Origin: an uncultured Lachnospiraceae bacterium
GTDB lineage: Bacteria; Bacillota; Clostridia; Lachnospirales; Lachnospiraceae
Assembly (NCBI GenBank): GCA_934370915.1
Contig: CAKRNI010000100.1
Location: 1 to 8,817 of the forward strand
Reading direction: 5' to 3'
DNA length: 8,817 nucleotides
Shown here: positions 6,949-8,817 of the stretch, piece by piece
Position numbering within the stretch: position 1 is the first letter of the stretch
Layout of the letters: each line of letters starts with the position of its first letter
The notes under the pieces: model-generated
Databases searched by the model: none
Told to the model about the DNA's origin: nothing
The model's input: the letters and a program-made list of their open reading frames with translations, nothing else
Program-made: the position numbers and the translations under genes

Positions 6949-7106
6949 CCTGAATTGTTACAGTACGCGGGCACTCCATGCCCGCGCACTGTAACAGGAT
7001 TTTGCCGATGCTTCGCATTCCGAATCGGCAAAATCCGCGGTCATAACGGTATCATACGGAATTTTCAGTTCAGAAAATTCCTACTCATGAAAAGTAACCC
7101 TGAATT
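6949..7106 (-). mobile_element. Palindrome-rich intergenic element with MITE-like ends (candidate)
   Basis: Two copies of CCTGAATT (6949-6956 and 7099-7106) flank a 142-base block that begins GTTAC and ends GTAAC, which are inverted copies of each other. Inside are an 18-bp hairpin (6956-6973 with 6979-6996, one mismatch, 5-base loop), a perfect 13-bp hairpin (6997-7009 with 7024-7036), and a perfect 9-bp hairpin (7058-7066 with 7073-7081). No hairpin is followed by a T-tract in the minus-strand direction. The arrangement fits a small non-autonomous insertion with an 8-bp target duplication, or a REP-like extragenic palindrome cluster. The hairpins are certain; the mobile-element reading is inference. 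Confidence 0.45.
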
Positions 7107-7138
7107 TTCTCTATTCACGTTTCCTCTGCAGTATCTCT

Positions 7139-7166
7139 ATTTTACGTATTGTATGTATATTCGCAA
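7139..7166 (-). promoter_or_regulatory. Candidate promoter for the exporter operon
   Basis: On the minus strand TTGCGA (7161-7166) and TAAAAT (7139-7144) are separated by 16 bases, just after the stop of the S-layer-homology gene. It would give a leader of about 240 bases holding all the hairpins of 6956-7110. The -35 match is only partial, so co-transcription from the upstream gene is an equal alternative. Confidence 0.35.
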
Positions 7167-7170
7167 CTAA

Positions 7171-8265
7171 TTAATAATCTCCAACAACGTCTACAACCGT
7201 ATATGTCGCATTCTCATCACTTCCACTCTTCTCCCACACGATTGCGACCTTGTCATCCACCTCAAACTCTCCATAAACAGAGAACAGGTACTGGAGCTCC
7301 GATCCGCTGATCTGGAACTCATCGCCCTCACCGCCGTTGTCCTGGTAATCGGTGTTTAAGACTACCTTCACCGGGGTAAACGGGTCGCTGGAATCGTAGT
7401 AGATCGCCTTGATCCGTCCCTCTGTGGCACCTTTGTTCTCACCGCCGTTGGAGTAAGCGAAAATCATCTTTGTCTCCTCATGATAATAGATTACCGTCGC
7501 GTAATCGTTGATCTCACTCTCGTCGGACACCTCGCCGTTTAGGAACATGGTGGCGTCTTTCAGGGAGAATGGAACAAGACTCTTCAGGTTCCGGCTGTCA
7601 TTGTCCAGGATCTTCGGTCCCTTTAAGCTATTGTCCAGAATCGAGGAGGTATTGATCTCGCCGTCAGAATTGTAGGTCAGATCAAAGACCTTGCTGCCAT
7701 ACTGATTTCCTTCCTTCGTTTTTGCCTTCATCAGGTTGTAAAAAAGGTTGATACAGTCCTCCCTTGTGAGGATCTCGTCGAGATCACGGTAGATCTCAGA
7801 ATCCAGGGACAGGGACTTGAACTTTGCGAGGCGGCTCTCCTGTAGACTTCCTGAGAAGTCCTCGTTTGTATATCCTAAGACTGCCAGGACTGCCTTGATA
7901 GCATCCCGCATCGTGACGCCCTCATCCGGCTTAAAGTTTCCGCCAAGATATCCGGACATCCAGGAGTTCGTCGCCGCCGTCCGAATTGCCGCGGAATACT
8001 GGGATTTTGAGGAGACATCCGCAAACACAGATACAGTTCCTGCCGCGTTCGCGGTCTCTTTGTAATCCGATGCCTTCACGAGGAACTCCGCGAACTCACC
8101 TCTTGTCACATTTTTCTGGTAATTGCTCGTCGTCATAATTCCAAGCAGGCTCACCGCTTTCTTTCTCATCTCAAAAGTGGTGCTGGCTGCATATGCATTC
8201 ACCGTAATCCCAGCACCCACCGCACAGACCGCCAGTCCTGCCGCTATCATTTTTCCTCTTCTCAT
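7171..8265 (-). CDS. Secreted S-layer-homology (SLH) domain protein
   Basis: A 364-residue exported protein. Residues 1-26 form a signal peptide (MRRGK, hydrophobic core, NAYA cleavage site). Residues about 30-180 hold SLH-like repeats: NVTRGEFAEFLVK (52-64), FADVSSKSQYSAAIRTAATNSWMSGYLGGNFKPDEGVTMRDAIKAVLAVLGY (81-132, the clearest), and a weak third ILTREDCINLFYNLM (165-179). SLH domains anchor proteins to secondary wall polymers. The C-terminal half (about 190-364) is polar and beta-rich with no family I recognise. An in-frame GTG at 8400 and an ATG at 8322 lie upstream, but ATG at 8263-8265 is preferred because AGGAG sits seven bases before it and the signal peptide begins there. It lies upstream of the exporter operon on the same strand with no clear terminator between. 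Confidence 0.88.
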   Translation of the reverse strand: MRRGKMIAAGLAVCAVGAGITVNAYAASTTFEMRKKAVSLLGIMTTSNYQKNVTRGEFAEFLVKASDYKETANAAGTVSVFADVSSKSQYSAAIRTAATNSWMSGYLGGNFKPDEGVTMRDAIKAVLAVLGYTNEDFSGSLQESRLAKFKSLSLDSEIYRDLDEILTREDCINLFYNLMKAKTKEGNQYGSKVFDLTYNSDGEINTSSILDNSLKGPKILDNDSRNLKSLVPFSLKDATMFLNGEVSDESEINDYATVIYYHEETKMIFAYSNGGENKGATEGRIKAIYYDSSDPFTPVKVVLNTDYQDNGGEGDEFQISGSELQYLFSVYGEFEVDDKVAIVWEKSGSDENATYTVVDVVGDY

Positions 8266-8272
8266 TCCCATT

Positions 8273-8277
8273 CTCCT
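8273..8277 (-). promoter_or_regulatory. Ribosome binding site fixing the start at 8265
   Basis: AGGAG on the minus strand (within GAAAGGAGA) is followed after seven bases by ATG at 8263-8265. Another ATG at 8269-8271 is only one base from the site and too close to be used efficiently. Confidence 0.75.
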
Positions 8278-8355
8278 TTCAGCCACCATAACCGCCAGAT
8301 CTGCCATTAACCGGCAATTCATTTTTATTCCCCGAAATTTAAACTCCAGAAACTG

Positions 8356-8399
8356 TTCTGTACTCCGAGATCTGTCGATTTCTGTACTTTTAAAGTACA
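8356..8399. promoter_or_regulatory. Operator-like palindrome with an extra half-site
   Basis: A perfect 17-base palindrome TGTACTTTTAAAGTACA occupies 8383-8399. A direct copy of its flank, TTCTGTACT, occurs at 8380-8388 and again at 8356-8364, 24 bases apart. Three TGTAC/GTACA half-sites thus lie 91-136 bases before the S-layer-homology gene start. This suggests binding of a dimeric regulator to the leader or promoter of that gene, but no promoter boxes are clear nearby. Confidence 0.4.
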
Positions 8400-8550
8400 C
8401 GTTTTCCGAATTTCTTTCAGTTTTCTTACTGTTTGTTCCATGTCTGTAATAACTTTATCAGAAACTTGTGATTCATCTGTGTTCGACCTGTGTTGAAATT
8501 GTGAAGGAACTCACGCAAACAGAGGCATCTTTGCGGCAAAATTGCGGCCA

Positions 8551-8673
8551 CACGCTCACTCGCAAACTCGCGCTGCGCGCTTTATTGCCTGCTTCGCAGG
8601 CTGTTTGCTCGTTAGTGGCGCAGGAAAAGCAAATGTCTGCTCCGCAGCCGCTTGCTTTTCCTCTGCGCTCACT
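8551..8673. repeat. Composite extragenic palindromic repeat
   Basis: Two structured units lie side by side. Unit 1: GCAAAC (8562-8567) pairs with GTTTGC (8603-8608) and encloses two small hairpins, GCGC-TGC-GCGC (8570-8580) and GCCTGC-TTC-GCAGGC (8587-8601). Unit 2: GGAAAAGCAA (8623-8632) pairs with TTGCTTTTCC (8652-8661) and encloses CTGC-TCC-GCAG (8637-8647). CGCTCACT occurs at both ends (8553-8560, 8666-8673), and an inverted version AGTGGCG lies between (8614-8620), able to pair with either end. It looks like an extragenic repeat element rather than a gene or terminator. Confidence 0.65.
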
Positions 8674-8719
8674 AAAAAAAGACCGGCAGAATACGCATGA
8701 AACGCATTCTGCCGGTCTT
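8674..8719 (-). terminator. Intrinsic terminator of the ribosomal protein operon (after rplQ)
   Basis: Reading the minus strand, a perfect 14-bp stem AAGACCGGCAGAAT (8706-8719) pairs with ATTCTGCCGGTCTT (8679-8692), the latter running into a T-run (complement of the seven A bases at 8674-8680). It begins 25 bases after the rplQ stop. This is a textbook rho-independent terminator and separates the ribosomal protein operon from the genes that follow. Confidence 0.93.
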
Positions 8720-8743
8720 CACCGATTTCGTATTAAGTTCGAA

Positions 8744-8817
8744 TTAAACGAGCTCGATCAGAACTGCCATAGCACCGTCGCCCTTACGCTGACCGATCTT
8801 GATGATTCTTGTGTAAC
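8744..8817 (-). CDS. rplQ: Large ribosomal subunit protein bL17, C-terminal end
   Basis: Only the last 23 codons and the stop (8744-8746) are in the window; the gene continues past the edge. The residues read YTRIIKIGQRKGDGAMAVLIELV, matching the conserved bL17 ending (YTRI.K...R.GD.A....IEL). bL17 lies at the exit side of the 50S subunit, and its gene normally ends the alpha operon (rpsM-rpsK-rpsD-rpoA-rplQ). A strong terminator follows immediately, consistent with its being the last gene of that operon. Confidence 0.95.
   Translation of the reverse strand, partial: YTRIIKIGQRKGDGAMAVLIELV

Larger units (their letters stand above)
8266..8743. other. Gene-free region between rplQ and the SLH gene
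   Basis: No credible gene is seen in these 478 bases. From the high end it holds the rplQ terminator (8674-8719), a composite palindromic repeat (8551-8673), a stretch with direct TTGCGGC copies (8531-8537 and 8542-8548), an unremarkable stretch (8401-8530), and the TGTACTT half-site cluster (8356-8399). I could not identify a convincing -35/-10 pair for the SLH gene here, although a promoter is expected downstream of the rplQ terminator. Confidence 0.6.

Noticed and set aside
6956..7036. Hairpins as intrinsic terminators of the SLH gene
   Set aside because: No T-run follows either stem on the minus strand, or on the plus strand.
8266..8400. GTG start at 8400 or ATG at 8322 for the SLH protein
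   Set aside because: These would bury the signal peptide about 19-45 residues inside and put the AGGAG site within the coding sequence; ATG at 8265 is better spaced.
8401..8530. Promoter for the SLH gene
   Set aside because: I searched the minus strand for -35/-10 pairs with 16-18 base spacing and found only poor matches.

Overview
The window looks like a chromosomal segment from a Gram-positive, low-to-mid GC Clostridia member, most likely Lachnospiraceae. This rests on the strong AGGAG-type ribosome binding sites, the S-layer-homology and cell-wall-binding-repeat surface proteins, the MacB-type exporter with a membrane-anchored adaptor, and the rplQ/ecfA1 pairing. The taxonomic call is an inference from gene content, not a database match. 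All supported genes lie on the minus strand, so transcription runs from high to low coordinates.

Layout in transcription order: (1) The 3' end of rplQ (ribosomal protein L17, 8744-8817) closes the ribosomal protein operon and is followed by a strong intrinsic terminator (8674-8719). (2) A gene-free stretch (8266-8743) carries a composite palindromic repeat (8551-8673) and an operator-like cluster of TGTACTT half-sites (8356-8399). (3) A secreted S-layer-homology protein lies at 7171-8265. (4) A 277-nt intergenic region is packed with hairpins (6949-7106) and has features of a small non-autonomous mobile element. (5) A three-gene tripartite exporter operon follows: an unusually long HlyD/MacA-like adaptor (5130-6893), a MacB-type ATPase (4292-5110) and a MacB-type permease (3124-4308). 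(6) A separate promoter (2974-3003) drives two paralogous secreted proteins with C-terminal 20-residue aromatic cell-wall-binding repeats (1562-2833 and 431-1483), closed by a hairpin terminator (378-416). (7) ecfA1, the first ATPase of the energy-coupling-factor vitamin transporter, starts at 215 from its own promoter (307-335) and runs off the window.

The main point is context. In many Firmicutes rplQ is followed directly by ecfA1-ecfA2-ecfT-truA. Here about 8.5 kb of envelope genes sits in that junction, and ecfA1 has its own promoter. The five intervening genes all concern the cell surface or export: two kinds of wall-anchored proteins flank an ABC exporter. A joint role in surface assembly or envelope-stress defence is plausible but unproven. 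I do not see a clear new enzymatic or defence system. The most unusual items are the shared unnamed N-terminal domain of the two repeat proteins, the duplicated architecture of the adaptor, and the palindromic intergenic elements.
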